DNA of 64,000 nt from assembly GCF_900156815.1 (NCBI RefSeq), contig NZ_FTOT01000005.1, forward strand, positions 62,001 through 126,000. The letters run 5' to 3'. The DNA comes from Gemmobacter megaterium (GTDB lineage Bacteria > Pseudomonadota > Alphaproteobacteria > Rhodobacterales > Rhodobacteraceae). Position numbers and translations under genes: made by a program. Below the pieces are notes generated by a model. The model was not told the origin of the DNA. It did not search any database and worked only from the letters and a program-made list of their open reading frames with translations. The stretch's first letter is position 1; every line of letters starts with the position of its first letter. Positions 18,825 to 27,190 of this stretch are shown one piece after another.

Positions 18825-20269
18825 CAGCGGATCTCCCTCCAGCGGCGCCCGTCACGGTGCATCAGCATCAACGCCTCTTCGGGACCAGAAGTTCCCGGTT
18901 CGTAATCATGGGGTTTCTGGCCATCCCACAGATCTATGACCGGATCGGTCCAGGCCCAGGCCGCCTCCACTTCGTCGCCACGCATGAACAGGGTCTGGTT
19001 GCCGCGGATCACATCCATGATCAGGCGTTCATAGGCATCGGGCATATCGGCCCCCTCTGCCCCCAGCGCCTCGGCAAAGGACATGTCCAGCGGCACCTGC
19101 ACAAGACGCATCCCGCCCGGACCCGGCTCTTTGATCATCACCTTGAGGTTCATCCCCTCGTCCGGTTGCAACCGGATCACCAGCACATTCTCGCGCCAGC
19201 CCTGTGCATCGTCAAAGATCGAATGCGGCGGCTCCTTGAAGGTGACAGCAATCTCGGACACACGCGCCCGCAACCGCTTGCCGGTGCGCAGGTAAAAGGG
19301 CGTCCCCTTCCAGCGCCAGTTGGAGATATGCGCCTGCAAGGCCACGAAACTTTCGGACTGGCTCTCGGGATTCTCGACATCTTCCAGATATCCCGGCTGA
19401 CCGGCACCCGGCAGGTACTGGCCACGCACGATATTCTCGGCACGCACAGGATCCAGCGCCCGGATCACCTTGAGCTTTTCATCCCGCACCGCGTCCGGGT
19501 CGAAATGATAAGGCGGCTCCATCGCAATCAGGCACAGAAGCTGCATCATGTGGTTCTGAACCATATCGCGCATCGCGCCGGATTTGTCATAATAGGACGC
19601 CCGGCCAGCCACACCCACGGTTTCGGCCACCGTGATCTGCACATGATCGACATACTGCGCATTCCAAAGCGGCTCGAACAGAATGTTGGCAAAGCGCACC
19701 GCCATCAGGTTCTGCACGGTCTCTTTGCCAAGGTAATGGTCGATCCGGTAGATCTGCGCCTCTTGGAAATGCCGGGCAAGGGTGGCGTTCAGCGCGCGCG
19801 CCGTCTCCAGATCCGAGCCGAAGGGCTTTTCCACCACGACACGGCTGGCATCATCCGCGATGGCATGTTGTTTCAGACGTTCGGCCAGCGACCCGAACAA
19901 TGCGGGGGCCACAGAGAAATAGAAGGCGCGCACCACACCATCGCGCATCAGCGCCGCAAGCTCGCGCCAACCCGTCTGGCCCTCGGCATCAACCGCCACA
20001 TACTCCAGCCGCGCCAGAAATGCCGCCTCTGCCGCGGCATCGCGCTTGTCATCGGCCACGAATTCGTCAATTGCCTGCGCGGCGAACGCGCGGAACGCGC
20101 CGGGCGTCATCGCACTGCGTGCCGCGCCGATCAGACGGCTGCCCTCGGGGATCTGCCCCGCCAGCCAGCGCCGATACAGCCCCGGCAAAATCTTGCGCCG
20201 GGCCAGATCGCCCGTTGCCCCGAAAACGACCAGATCGAACGGCTCGACCGGAATAACGCGCGAGACCAT
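18824..20269 (-). CDS. zwf: Glucose-6-phosphate 1-dehydrogenase
   Basis: A 481-residue dehydrogenase making 6-phosphogluconolactone and NADPH (or NADH). The nucleotide-binding FGATGDLARRK lies near the N-terminus. The substrate/catalytic motif RIDHYLGKETVQNL lies near residue 190, and VVVEKPFGSDLETA precedes it. ATG 20269 (MVSRVIPVEPFDLVVFG) is chosen from family N-termini. It heads the zwf-pgl-pgi operon; edd and eda are not in the window. Confidence 0.95.
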   Translation of the reverse strand: MVSRVIPVEPFDLVVFGATGDLARRKILPGLYRRWLAGQIPEGSRLIGAARSAMTPGAFRAFAAQAIDEFVADDKRDAAAEAAFLARLEYVAVDAEGQTGWRELAALMRDGVVRAFYFSVAPALFGSLAERLKQHAIADDASRVVVEKPFGSDLETARALNATLARHFQEAQIYRIDHYLGKETVQNLMAVRFANILFEPLWNAQYVDHVQITVAETVGVAGRASYYDKSGAMRDMVQNHMMQLLCLIAMEPPYHFDPDAVRDEKLKVIRALDPVRAENIVRGQYLPGAGQPGYLEDVENPESQSESFVALQAHISNWRWKGTPFYLRTGKRLRARVSEIAVTFKEPPHSIFDDAQGWRENVLVIRLQPDEGMNLKVMIKEPGPGGMRLVQVPLDMSFAEALGAEGADMPDAYERLIMDVIRGNQTLFMRGDEVEAAWAWTDPVIDLWDGQKPHDYEPGTSGPEEALMLMHRDGRRWREIR

Positions 20270-20366
20270 GGACCCTCCGCCGGCGCTTGCATCATGGCAG
20301 GCGGCACAGGCCACGCTGCAATCGACCCCACCTTAGCACCGTGTCACGACAGCAGAAAGAAAGCGT

Positions 20367-21098
20367 TCAGCCATCGTCAAGCGCCTCCCACCGGACCCGC
20401 GAAAAGCCGGGCTCTGCCGCCAGCCTGTGCACCGCCTGTTCCAGCGTCGCGTCCGTCACCCCTTCGCCTGTGACGGTTGCGGCCAGCGTCACCTGCTGCC
20501 CGGCGGTGTCGCGGCTCATCTCGATTTCGCTCAGATGCAGCCCACCCAAGGACAAGGTGCGCAACATCAGACTGCGCGCCCCGCCTTCCATCGGTTCGGG
20601 AACAGAGACGGCAACCCGGTATGCCCGCCCCAACGGGACACGCGCCTGAATCCGCCGCTTCATCCATTGCACCAAGGGGCGCAGACCAAAGTTGACGAAC
20701 ACCACCATGCCCGTCGCCACCAGCGCAAAGGGCCAGTGCCCGCCCCCTGCAAGAAGCCCGACCGCCGCCGAACACCACAGCGTGGCCGCCGTGGTCAGCC
20801 CGTGCACGTTGAACCCGTCACGAAAGATGATACCGGCGCCCAGAAATCCGATGCCGCTGACCACCTGCGCCGCGATCCGGCTGGGGCTCATATCGCCCTC
20901 GACCAGCAATGACAGCACCATATAGGCCGCAGCCCCCAAGGCCACCAGGGCATTGGTCCGCAACCCGGCCTTGCGTTGACGGATCTGGCGCTCGGCACCG
21001 ATCAGCGCCCCACAGCCAAGCGCAATGCCCATATTCATGGATGCAACGACCAAACTTACTGCCAACAGCACCTCCTCGGGCCAAGGTTGCCAGATCAT
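20367..21098 (-). CDS. MgtC/SapB-family membrane protein
   Basis: A 243-residue protein with four to five N-terminal membrane helices containing the MgtC core (GALIGAERQIRQRKAGLRTNALVALGAAAYM and GIGFLGAGIIFRDG). A cytoplasmic C-terminal ACT-like domain follows (about 150-243). Relatives modulate magnesium homeostasis or F-ATPase. The start is uncertain: ATG 21098 (MIWQPW) is listed. A TTG at 21155 (in a TTGA overlap with an upstream open frame) would add 19 residues. Confidence 0.85.
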   Translation of the reverse strand: MIWQPWPEEVLLAVSLVVASMNMGIALGCGALIGAERQIRQRKAGLRTNALVALGAAAYMVLSLLVEGDMSPSRIAAQVVSGIGFLGAGIIFRDGFNVHGLTTAATLWCSAAVGLLAGGGHWPFALVATGMVVFVNFGLRPLVQWMKRRIQARVPLGRAYRVAVSVPEPMEGGARSLMLRTLSLGGLHLSEIEMSRDTAGQQVTLAATVTGEGVTDATLEQAVHRLAAEPGFSRVRWEALDDG

Positions 21099-21500
21099 CC
21101 GGCCCGCGCGCCGAATGCCAGAGTTGTAAGGTGCACGATACAGCACAAATTTCAACGTAAGTCATTGAGTCGTATGGACCAGGACGAATCGCCCCGCAAA
21201 CCGGGGCACGGTAGGGTGGCAACAGGACATCGACGAGGCCCGGACCAGCCGTCTCCCTCGCAGTCGGGGCGCACGAATTCGACCCGTTGCAGCGGCGGTG
21301 CCACGCCCTTTGGCACAGAGACCCGGATCAGCGCAAAGGCACCCGTCCCCCCCAGGCCTGCGCCGCCCTGCCGGATCATCACAGGCTGCGCAAACCGTTG
21401 CCGGACGGGGGTTGCGCAGGCGGTCAGGGCTGCGGCAAGATCGCCGCAGAACCACGCGGGGGCGACAGGCCGCCGTGACAGGCCGGGGGGCAGCAGAGCG
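21099..21500. other. 402-bp interval without a confident gene
   Basis: This gap separates the divergent mgtC-like and dacB genes. A minus-strand frame ending at 21152 is open across it. That frame encodes a lipobox-like LAAALTAC followed by a plausible GC3-biased stretch, but there is no ATG, GTG or TTG start outside dacB. It may be a decayed lipoprotein gene. The plus-strand frame feeding into dacB is low-complexity and looks non-coding. Promoters for both flanking genes should lie here, though none is clear. Confidence 0.4.
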
Positions 21501-22988
21501 GTGCAAGGTGAGTTCGGGTCTGGCAGGAACCATATCGGGCGCCGTTTCGTACTGGCGGGGCTGCTAGCAGGGGCAGTCGTGCCGGCCTGGGCCAATGCCC
21601 CCAGCCACGCACCGCGCCCCAGACCGCGCCCCGGCGTCCCGGCAAGCCCAGCTGCCAGCGCGGCCGGGGTGCGCCCCACCGCCCCTGCCGCTGATGTCCT
21701 GATAGACAAGGCCCGGCTGGGGGGGCGTGTCAGCTATGCCGTGCTGGACGGTCGCAGCGGCGCGTTGCTGGAGGGGCATGGCGAGTCGCTCGCACAGCCC
21801 CCCGCTTCGGTCGCCAAGGCCATCACCGCACTTTACGCGCTCGCGCGTCTGGGCCAGGAGTTCCGCTTTGTCACCCGCGTGGTCGCAACCGGGCCGGTGC
21901 AGGGGGGCGTGGTGCAGGGCGACCTGATCCTGCTGGGCGCCGGCGACCCGACGCTGGACACCGATCAGCTGGGGGATCTTGCGGCCAGCCTTAAGGCAAA
22001 GGGAATACGCGGCGTGCGCGGGCGCTTTCTGGTCAATGCCACAGCCCTGCCCGGCATCGACCAGATTGACCCGGACCAACCCGCACATGTGGGCTATAAT
22101 CCCGCGATCTCGGGGCTCAACCTGAACTTCAATCGCGTGCATTTCGAATGGAAGCGCGGCAAGTCCGGCTGGCAGATCGGCATGGATGCCCGCGGGCAGC
22201 GTTTTGCCCCCGCTGTGCGCATGGCGCGCGCCCGGATTGTCGAACGGAACGCCCCGCTGTTCACCTATGACCTCACCGACGGGCAGGAGCGTTGGACCGT
22301 CGCCTCGTCCAGCCTCGGCAAGGGGGGCAGCCGGTGGTTGCCGGTGCGTCAACCCGAACGCTATGCTGGCGAAGTGTTCCAGACCCTGTGCGCGGCCCAG
22401 GGCATTGCCCTGCCCGATCCGCACCGCGTCGGCGGCGTCTCTGGCGGCACTGTGCTGGCCCATGTTGCCAGTCCGCCCTTGCCCGAAATGCTGCGCGGCA
22501 TGTTGCGCCACTCTACCAACATTACCGCCGAGGCGATCGGCCTCGCCGCATCAGGGGCCGGAAGCCTGCGCGCCTCTGGCAGGGCCATGTCCGACTGGCT
22601 GCAAGCGACGCACGGGGTGGAGGCCAGCTTTGTCGATCATTCGGGGCTGGGGGGAAATTCGCGCATCTCTGCGGCAGGAATGGCCGCTGCGCTTGTGCGC
22701 GTGCCGGGCCTTGCCAGTCTGATGCGCCCCTTTCCCACCGGCACCAAGGGCAAGGGGCCGCAGGCCCTGGCCAAGACAGGCACGTTGAATTTCGTCTCGG
22801 GGCTGGCAGGCTATGTGTCCGGTGGGCGCCCGCTGGTCTTTGCCATTTTCGCCGCCGACACCGCCCGGCGCGAGCGGCTGAGCGGCGCAGAGCGCGAACG
22901 CCCCGCAGGCGGACCGGAATGGACACGCCGCGCCCGCACCCTGCAAGGACAGTTGATCGACCGCTGGGTGACGCTGTATCCGGGCTGA
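21501..22988 (+). CDS. dacB: D-alanyl-D-alanine carboxypeptidase/endopeptidase (PBP4, DacB-like)
   Basis: A 495-residue S13 peptidase trimming peptidoglycan stem peptides in the periplasm. The active-site triad is complete: SxxK as SVAK (PPASVAKAITALYALARL), SxN as HSTNITAEA and KTG as LAKTGTLNFVSG. The start codon is most likely GTG 21501, giving an N-terminus with a twin arginine (GRRFVLAGLLAGAVVPAWA), that is a Tat- or Sec-type signal peptide. No in-frame ATG exists nearby. A proline-rich linker of about 25 residues follows the signal. Confidence 0.87.
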   Translation: MQGEFGSGRNHIGRRFVLAGLLAGAVVPAWANAPSHAPRPRPRPGVPASPAASAAGVRPTAPAADVLIDKARLGGRVSYAVLDGRSGALLEGHGESLAQPPASVAKAITALYALARLGQEFRFVTRVVATGPVQGGVVQGDLILLGAGDPTLDTDQLGDLAASLKAKGIRGVRGRFLVNATALPGIDQIDPDQPAHVGYNPAISGLNLNFNRVHFEWKRGKSGWQIGMDARGQRFAPAVRMARARIVERNAPLFTYDLTDGQERWTVASSSLGKGGSRWLPVRQPERYAGEVFQTLCAAQGIALPDPHRVGGVSGGTVLAHVASPPLPEMLRGMLRHSTNITAEAIGLAASGAGSLRASGRAMSDWLQATHGVEASFVDHSGLGGNSRISAAGMAAALVRVPGLASLMRPFPTGTKGKGPQALAKTGTLNFVSGLAGYVSGGRPLVFAIFAADTARRERLSGAERERPAGGPEWTRRARTLQGQLIDRWVTLYPG

Positions 22989-23078
22989 TCCGCCCTATTT
23001 TTGCCACATTCTGCCCGATAGTGTTGTGCGATCCGGCAACAAGACCGGCCTTGGCATCGAGCAGAAACGGCCAGACAC

Positions 23079-24335
23079 ATGGCGACGATCAACACCGGAC
23101 TGGGTGGCCCCCAAGACGTGGGTGAGGGCAGTTTTCGTGGCTCGCCACTGACTGCGGGCAACTATGATGACGGATCCGTGCGTGTCGACATTACTTCGGT
23201 CTTCGGGCCCGAGGGTATCAACTATTTCGGCACCAATTATACCTCGCTGTACATCAACACCAACGGGCTGATCACCTTCGACGGGCCGGTCACAAGCTAT
23301 ACGCCGTCGAACATCGCAGATCTGGGCTATCCGGCAATCGCGCCCTATTGGACCGATATCAACGTGACCTCGGGCACGGCGACCGGAACGAACAACATCT
23401 ATTGGGATCTCGATCCGTCCACAGGCCGCGTGACCATCACCTGGCTGGGGGTGCGCGCTTATCAGAACCCCAGCAGCCAGGGCACCAACACCTTTCAGGT
23501 GGTCTTGCAGCACACGAGCGACGGCAATTTCGAACTGGAATTCATCTATCAACAGATCCAGTGGACCAACGGATACACCGGCGTCGCACAGGTTGGCATG
23601 ACCGATGGCGGGGCAAATGACTATGTGCTGCCGGGGTCGGGGAATTCCGCCGCGCTGATGCAGTATCCCAACAACGATTTCGCCACCAACGATCCCGACG
23701 GGGTGTATTCGATCCGTTTCAACAACGGCACGCCGGTGTGTTTTGCGGCGGGAACGCGGATTGCCACGCCAGCGGGCTGGCGCCTGGTCGAAGACCTGCG
23801 GGCAGGCGATCTGGTCGATACGCTTGATGACGGCCCTTGCCGTGTCCTGTGGTGCGGAGGGGCTGCCGCGCTGGCCGTTGGGCCGGCCCAGCCGGTGCGG
23901 ATTCGCGCCGGTGCGCTGGGAAACGCGCGCGACCTGCTGGTGTCGCGCCAGCATCTGCTGCTGATGGATGGCCCCGACGTGGAGTTGCTGTTCGGTGAGT
24001 CGCAGGTGCTTGCCGCCGCAAAGGATCTGCTGAATGGCGCCGACATCGTGCCAGAGATCGGCGCCCGGCTGATCTGCTATCATCACATCCTGCTGGACCG
24101 GCACCATGTGCTCAATGCCGAAGGCGCCCAGGCCGAAAGCCTGCACCCCGGCCCGGTCAGTCTGGCGGCGCTGGGGCATACGCTGTCGGCCAGCCTTGCA
24201 ATGGCGCTGCCGCCGCACCGCCTGACCGCCCTTGCCGTGCAACCCGCCGCCCGCCGGGTTCTGAAGGCGCACGAGGCCGCTGTGCTGGCCGCCATGCGCC
24301 TACGCCCTGCGGGGCGCACCGCCCTGGCCGCCTGA
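23079..24335 (+). CDS. Nidogen-like (NIDO) plus Hint-domain protein
   Basis: A 418-residue two-domain protein. Residues about 40-220 form a NIDO-like beta domain (INYFGTNYTSLYINTNGLIT, then PAIAPYWTDINV and GTNTFQVVLQ), a fold known from extracellular adhesive proteins. Residues about 223-380 form a Hint domain beginning with a true nucleophile candidate: CFAAGTRIATPAGWRLVEDL, then LVSRQHLLL. No classical N-terminal signal peptide is seen; secretion by a C-terminal type I route is possible. It follows dacB after 90 bp. The Hint cysteine suggests self-cleavage or ligation of the NIDO part, by inference. Confidence 0.82.
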   Translation: MATINTGLGGPQDVGEGSFRGSPLTAGNYDDGSVRVDITSVFGPEGINYFGTNYTSLYINTNGLITFDGPVTSYTPSNIADLGYPAIAPYWTDINVTSGTATGTNNIYWDLDPSTGRVTITWLGVRAYQNPSSQGTNTFQVVLQHTSDGNFELEFIYQQIQWTNGYTGVAQVGMTDGGANDYVLPGSGNSAALMQYPNNDFATNDPDGVYSIRFNNGTPVCFAAGTRIATPAGWRLVEDLRAGDLVDTLDDGPCRVLWCGGAAALAVGPAQPVRIRAGALGNARDLLVSRQHLLLMDGPDVELLFGESQVLAAAKDLLNGADIVPEIGARLICYHHILLDRHHVLNAEGAQAESLHPGPVSLAALGHTLSASLAMALPPHRLTALAVQPAARRVLKAHEAAVLAAMRLRPAGRTALAA

Positions 24336-24420
24336 ACCGGCACAGCGACCCGCCTTGTCCTGATCGGGCAGGTGTGCGGACACACTTGCAGCTTCGCGCA
24401 TATGAGCCTAGCACTTGCGC

Positions 24421-25644
24421 ATGACCGTGTTAGCCGCCCCCCCCGCCCCCGACGACCGGCTTGCCCGGCGCAATGTCTTCGTTCTGGTCGCTGCGCAGGC
24501 GATCCTTGGCGCGCAGATGCCGATGATCTTTACCATCGCAGGGCTTGCCGGCCAGTCGCTGGCGTCAAACCCGTGTTGGGCGACGCTGCCGATTTCCGCC
24601 ACCGTGCTGGGTTCCATGCTGTCGGCGACGCCGCTTTCCGCATTGATGCAGCGGCACGGGCGGCGGGCCGGATTCGTTGCCGGCGCGGTCGGCGGAATGG
24701 TCGGTGCGGCAATCGGGGCGTTTGCGCTGTATATCGGCAACTTCCCGTTGTTCGTGCTCGGCGCCCTGTTCACCGGCATGTATATGAGCGCGCAGGGCTT
24801 TTATCGCTTTGCTGCAGCCGATACCGCATCCGAGGATTTCCGGCCAAAGGCGATTTCCTGGGTGATGGCGGGCGGTCTGCTGTCCGCGATCATTGGCCCG
24901 CAGTTGGTCAAGATCACGGCCGATGCCTTTGTGTTTCCATTCCTTGGCACCTATCTGGCGGTCATCGCGCTGAACGCGGTCGGCATGTTCCTGTTTGCCG
25001 GATTGCGCATTCCTACCCCGCAGCCCCCGTCGGCCGACACGCCACGGGGCCGCACCCGGATGGAATTGCTGCGCACCCCGGTGATCGCCGTCGCGGTGAT
25101 CTGTGCCACCGTATCCTATGCGCTGATGAACCTCGTGATGACCTCGTCGCCGCTGGCGGTAGTGGGCTGCGGGTTCGAGACCGGCGATGCGGCAAATGTC
25201 GTCACTGCGCACGTGCTGGCGATGTATGCCCCGTCGTTCATCACCGGCCACATCATCGCCAGATTCGGCGCCGACAAGGTGGTTGCCATGGGTCTGGCAA
25301 TTCTGGCCGGTGCAGGCGCAGTAGCCCTGACCGGGGTCGAGCTGGAGAAATTCTTCATCGCCCTGATCCTGCTTGGCGTTGGCTGGAACTTCGGCTTCAT
25401 CGGGGCCACCACCATGCTTGCCTCCTCCTACGCTCCGCATGAACGTGGGCGGATGCAGGGGCTGAACGACCTGATCGTGTTCGGCGGCGTGACGCTGGCC
25501 TCGCTGTCGTCGGGCGGCCTGATGAACTGCTCGGGCGGCTCGGTCCAGTCGGGGTGGGAGGCGGTGAACATCGCCATGGTGCCATTCCTGGTCCTGTCGG
25601 GCGGCGCGCTGATCTGGCTGATGGCGCGGCCCAAGGCCGCGTGA
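24421..25644 (+). CDS. MFS transporter
   Basis: A 407-residue major facilitator with about 12 hydrophobic helices. There is a basic loop after helix 3 (LMQRHGRRAGFVAG, the MFS motif-A region) and a charged central loop PTPQPPSADTPRGRTRMELL between helices 6 and 7. The C-half contains RFGADKVVAMGL and SYAPHERGRMQGLNDLIVFG. ATG 24421 is preferred over TTG 24415. No substrate can be predicted. It is isolated on the plus strand before the tRNA repeat. Confidence 0.88.
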   Translation: MTVLAAPPAPDDRLARRNVFVLVAAQAILGAQMPMIFTIAGLAGQSLASNPCWATLPISATVLGSMLSATPLSALMQRHGRRAGFVAGAVGGMVGAAIGAFALYIGNFPLFVLGALFTGMYMSAQGFYRFAAADTASEDFRPKAISWVMAGGLLSAIIGPQLVKITADAFVFPFLGTYLAVIALNAVGMFLFAGLRIPTPQPPSADTPRGRTRMELLRTPVIAVAVICATVSYALMNLVMTSSPLAVVGCGFETGDAANVVTAHVLAMYAPSFITGHIIARFGADKVVAMGLAILAGAGAVALTGVELEKFFIALILLGVGWNFGFIGATTMLASSYAPHERGRMQGLNDLIVFGGVTLASLSSGGLMNCSGGSVQSGWEAVNIAMVPFLVLSGGALIWLMARPKAA

Positions 25645-25876
25645 CGCCCCTGGCGCCGCGCCTTGCGCCGCAGGCAACGGCGGCGGCGCGGGGCAATGCG
25701 CAGGGCCGACGCAGGACCGGGCACGGGCGGCCCCGTCCTGCACCACAAGGCGCGGCTTTCCCTTTTGTCAGAACAGGTTGAGCCGCCTGGGCACGCATTC
25801 GCCAGCCAGAGCGAAAAATACCTCTGCCCCCTCTTGCCATGCCACGAGGGTTCGGCTAAGTCCCCATCCACGGAGT

Positions 25877-25951
25877 GCGGGCGTAGCTCAGGGGTAGAGC
25901 ATAACCTTGCCAAGGTTAGGGTCGGGCGTTCGAATCGCCTCGCCCGCTCCA
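25877..25951 (+). tRNA. tRNA-Gly (anticodon GCC), copy 1
   Basis: A 75-nt cloverleaf. The acceptor GCGGGCG pairs with CGCCCGC, the D arm is GCTC/GAGC, the anticodon stem is TAACC/GGTTA with loop TTGCCAA (anticodon GCC), and the T arm is GGGCG-TTCGAAT-CGCCT. CCA is encoded. Confidence 0.95.
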
Positions 25952-25959
25952 AATACGAA

Positions 25960-25981
25960 ACGGGCGCCTTCGGGCGCCCGT
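25960..25981 (+). terminator. Hairpin after tRNA-Gly copy 1
   Basis: ACGGGCGCC-TTCG-GGCGCCCGT is a perfect 9-bp stem with an extra-stable UUCG tetraloop, 8 bp after the CCA. The downstream T-run is absent. Confidence 0.75.
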
Positions 25982-26066
25982 TCGCATTTCAGCGCCTTTG
26001 CAACAATTCCGCAAAGAACCCCCTTGCGCCCTGCGGTGGCTTCGGCTAATTCCCCATCCACGGAGT

Positions 26067-26141
26067 GCGGGCGTAGCTCAGGGGTAGAGCATAACCTTGC
26101 CAAGGTTAGGGTCGGGCGTTCGAATCGCCTCGCCCGCTCCA
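26067..26141 (+). tRNA. tRNA-Gly (anticodon GCC), copy 2
   Basis: This gene is identical over its 75 nt to the tRNA-Gly at 25877-25951, including the encoded CCA, with the same GCC anticodon. Confidence 0.95.
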
Positions 26142-26149
26142 AATACGAA

Positions 26150-26171
26150 ACGGGCGCCTTCGGGCGCCCGT
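26150..26171 (+). terminator. Hairpin after tRNA-Gly copy 2
   Basis: This is the same 9-bp stem and UUCG loop as in copy 1. It is the likely end of the tRNA-Gly transcript. Confidence 0.75.
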
Positions 26172-26272
26172 TCGCGTATCTGGTGGCCTCATCTGCCGTC
26201 TGGTCCAGCCCTGGTGCCGCGGGGTGGCCTGCGCAGCCTGCCGACCGCGCAGTGCCGTCCCTGACTGGACCG

Positions 26273-26791
26273 CTAATCCTTGGGCCGCTCCCGGCTGCGA
26301 TCCTTGTCGCCTTCCCGGCCATGTTTGCGGGATCGCTCCAGCCGGTCGGCAAAGGCGTGACGCTGCTCTGGCGTCATGGCAAGGATATGCTCGCGGATCA
26401 GATGCTCTCCCAGGACCATCCGATCGGTTGCGCGGGCGTTCATTCGGGCCGTGATCGCATCCAGCGCCGCAGCCTCAAAGGGATCCGCCCGCAGCGCGGT
26501 CAGCAATGCGTCACGGTCGGCGCGATCCGCACGCCAGTCTGCACGAAAGTCGCGGCCCGTCGCGGCGAAAGCCTCGCGCAGGGCCTTGTAATCCGAACGT
26601 TCCAACCCTCCGGCCCAGGGGCCAAAACCGATGCTGCGCGGCGGCGCAGGCAAATCTCCGCCCGCATGGCGCAAGGCGACACCCGCCACGACGCCAACGA
26701 TCAGAAGGTTCAGCGTCAACGATGCGATCAAAAGCCAACGCAGGCGACGCGACCGGGGCGGGCTGGGGGTTTTCGGGGCAGGTTCGGTCAT
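26273..26791 (-). CDS. Periplasmic metal-sensor-like protein (CnrX/Spy type)
   Basis: A 172-residue membrane-anchored protein: a proline/arginine-rich cytoplasmic start, one transmembrane helix (about 17-40, LRWLLIASLTLNLLIVGVVAGV), then a helical periplasmic domain. That domain resembles CnrX/Spy-type metal-resistance sensors, with LxxMTPEQRxxFADRLER near the C-terminus (LAMTPEQRHAFADRLERS). Such proteins sense metals or envelope stress and control an ECF sigma factor through an anti-sigma partner. It starts 3 bp after the preceding anti-sigma-like gene, which supports this. Confidence 0.8.
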   Translation of the reverse strand: MTEPAPKTPSPPRSRRLRWLLIASLTLNLLIVGVVAGVALRHAGGDLPAPPRSIGFGPWAGGLERSDYKALREAFAATGRDFRADWRADRADRDALLTALRADPFEAAALDAITARMNARATDRMVLGEHLIREHILAMTPEQRHAFADRLERSRKHGREGDKDRSRERPKD

Positions 26792-26794
26792 GGT

Positions 26795-27190
26795 TCAGCC
26801 TTCGGGCACAGTTTCAGGGGCCACCAGATCGGCCCATTGTTCGATATCGGCAGGATAGAGTTCGACGGCCTCGGCCGAAGACAGCGACAAGGCCACCCCC
26901 AGATCCACCGGCTGGACAAAGCCGATCCAGATCCCGGCCAGACCCGCCGCCGCCAGACCGGCCACCGCGCCGCGCCCGCCCAGCATCTCCAGCAGCGCCA
27001 CGACCCAGCCACGGCGCTGCGGGGCCGGCGCCACCGCGCGGGGCGGCATCGCGGGCCGGTGCGCGGCCGCATCGGCCAGAACGCGACGCATCAGCGCATC
27101 GGGCACCGGGGGTTCTGCCGCGCGGGCAGCGGCGAACAGGGCAGTCAGCCCGGCATCATCGGCCTCGGAACGGACAGGATCAGTCGTCAT
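26795..27190 (-). CDS. Probable membrane anti-sigma factor
   Basis: A 131-residue protein. The cytoplasmic N-terminal part (FAAARAAEPPVPDALMRRVLADA) is followed by one membrane helix (about 75-95, VAGLAAAGLAGIWIGFV) and a short periplasmic tail. ATG 27190 overlaps the sigma-factor stop by 11 bp. An ATG two codons further upstream (27196) is possible. Position between an ECF sigma gene and a periplasmic sensor gene is the main evidence; the sequence itself is weakly conserved. Confidence 0.72.
   Translation of the reverse strand: MTTDPVRSEADDAGLTALFAAARAAEPPVPDALMRRVLADAAAHRPAMPPRAVAPAPQRRGWVVALLEMLGGRGAVAGLAAAGLAGIWIGFVQPVDLGVALSLSSAEAVELYPADIEQWADLVAPETVPEG

Larger units (their letters stand above)
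25851..25985 (+). repeat. Tandem 135-bp repeat, copy 1 (tRNA-Gly unit)
   Basis: This copy matches 26041-26175 at 134 of 135 positions (G at 25860, T at 26050), with a period of exactly 190 bp. It contains a short leader TCCCCATCCACGGAGT, the tRNA-Gly gene and a hairpin. Confidence 0.92.
26041..26175 (+). repeat. Tandem 135-bp repeat, copy 2 (tRNA-Gly unit)
   Basis: This is the second copy of the unit at 25851-25985, differing at one base before the tRNA. The 55 bp between the copies (25986-26040) are not repeated. Confidence 0.92.

Noticed and set aside
20976-21500. In-frame N-terminal extension of the dacB gene by 175 codons
   Set aside because: The extension is low-complexity, antisense to the mgtC-like gene at its start, and precedes a clear signal peptide; it is an open frame caused by high GC content.
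25645-25850. Possible continuation gene after the MFS transporter
   Set aside because: Open frames exist in several directions but show no start with a ribosome site and no recognisable protein; treated as intergenic.
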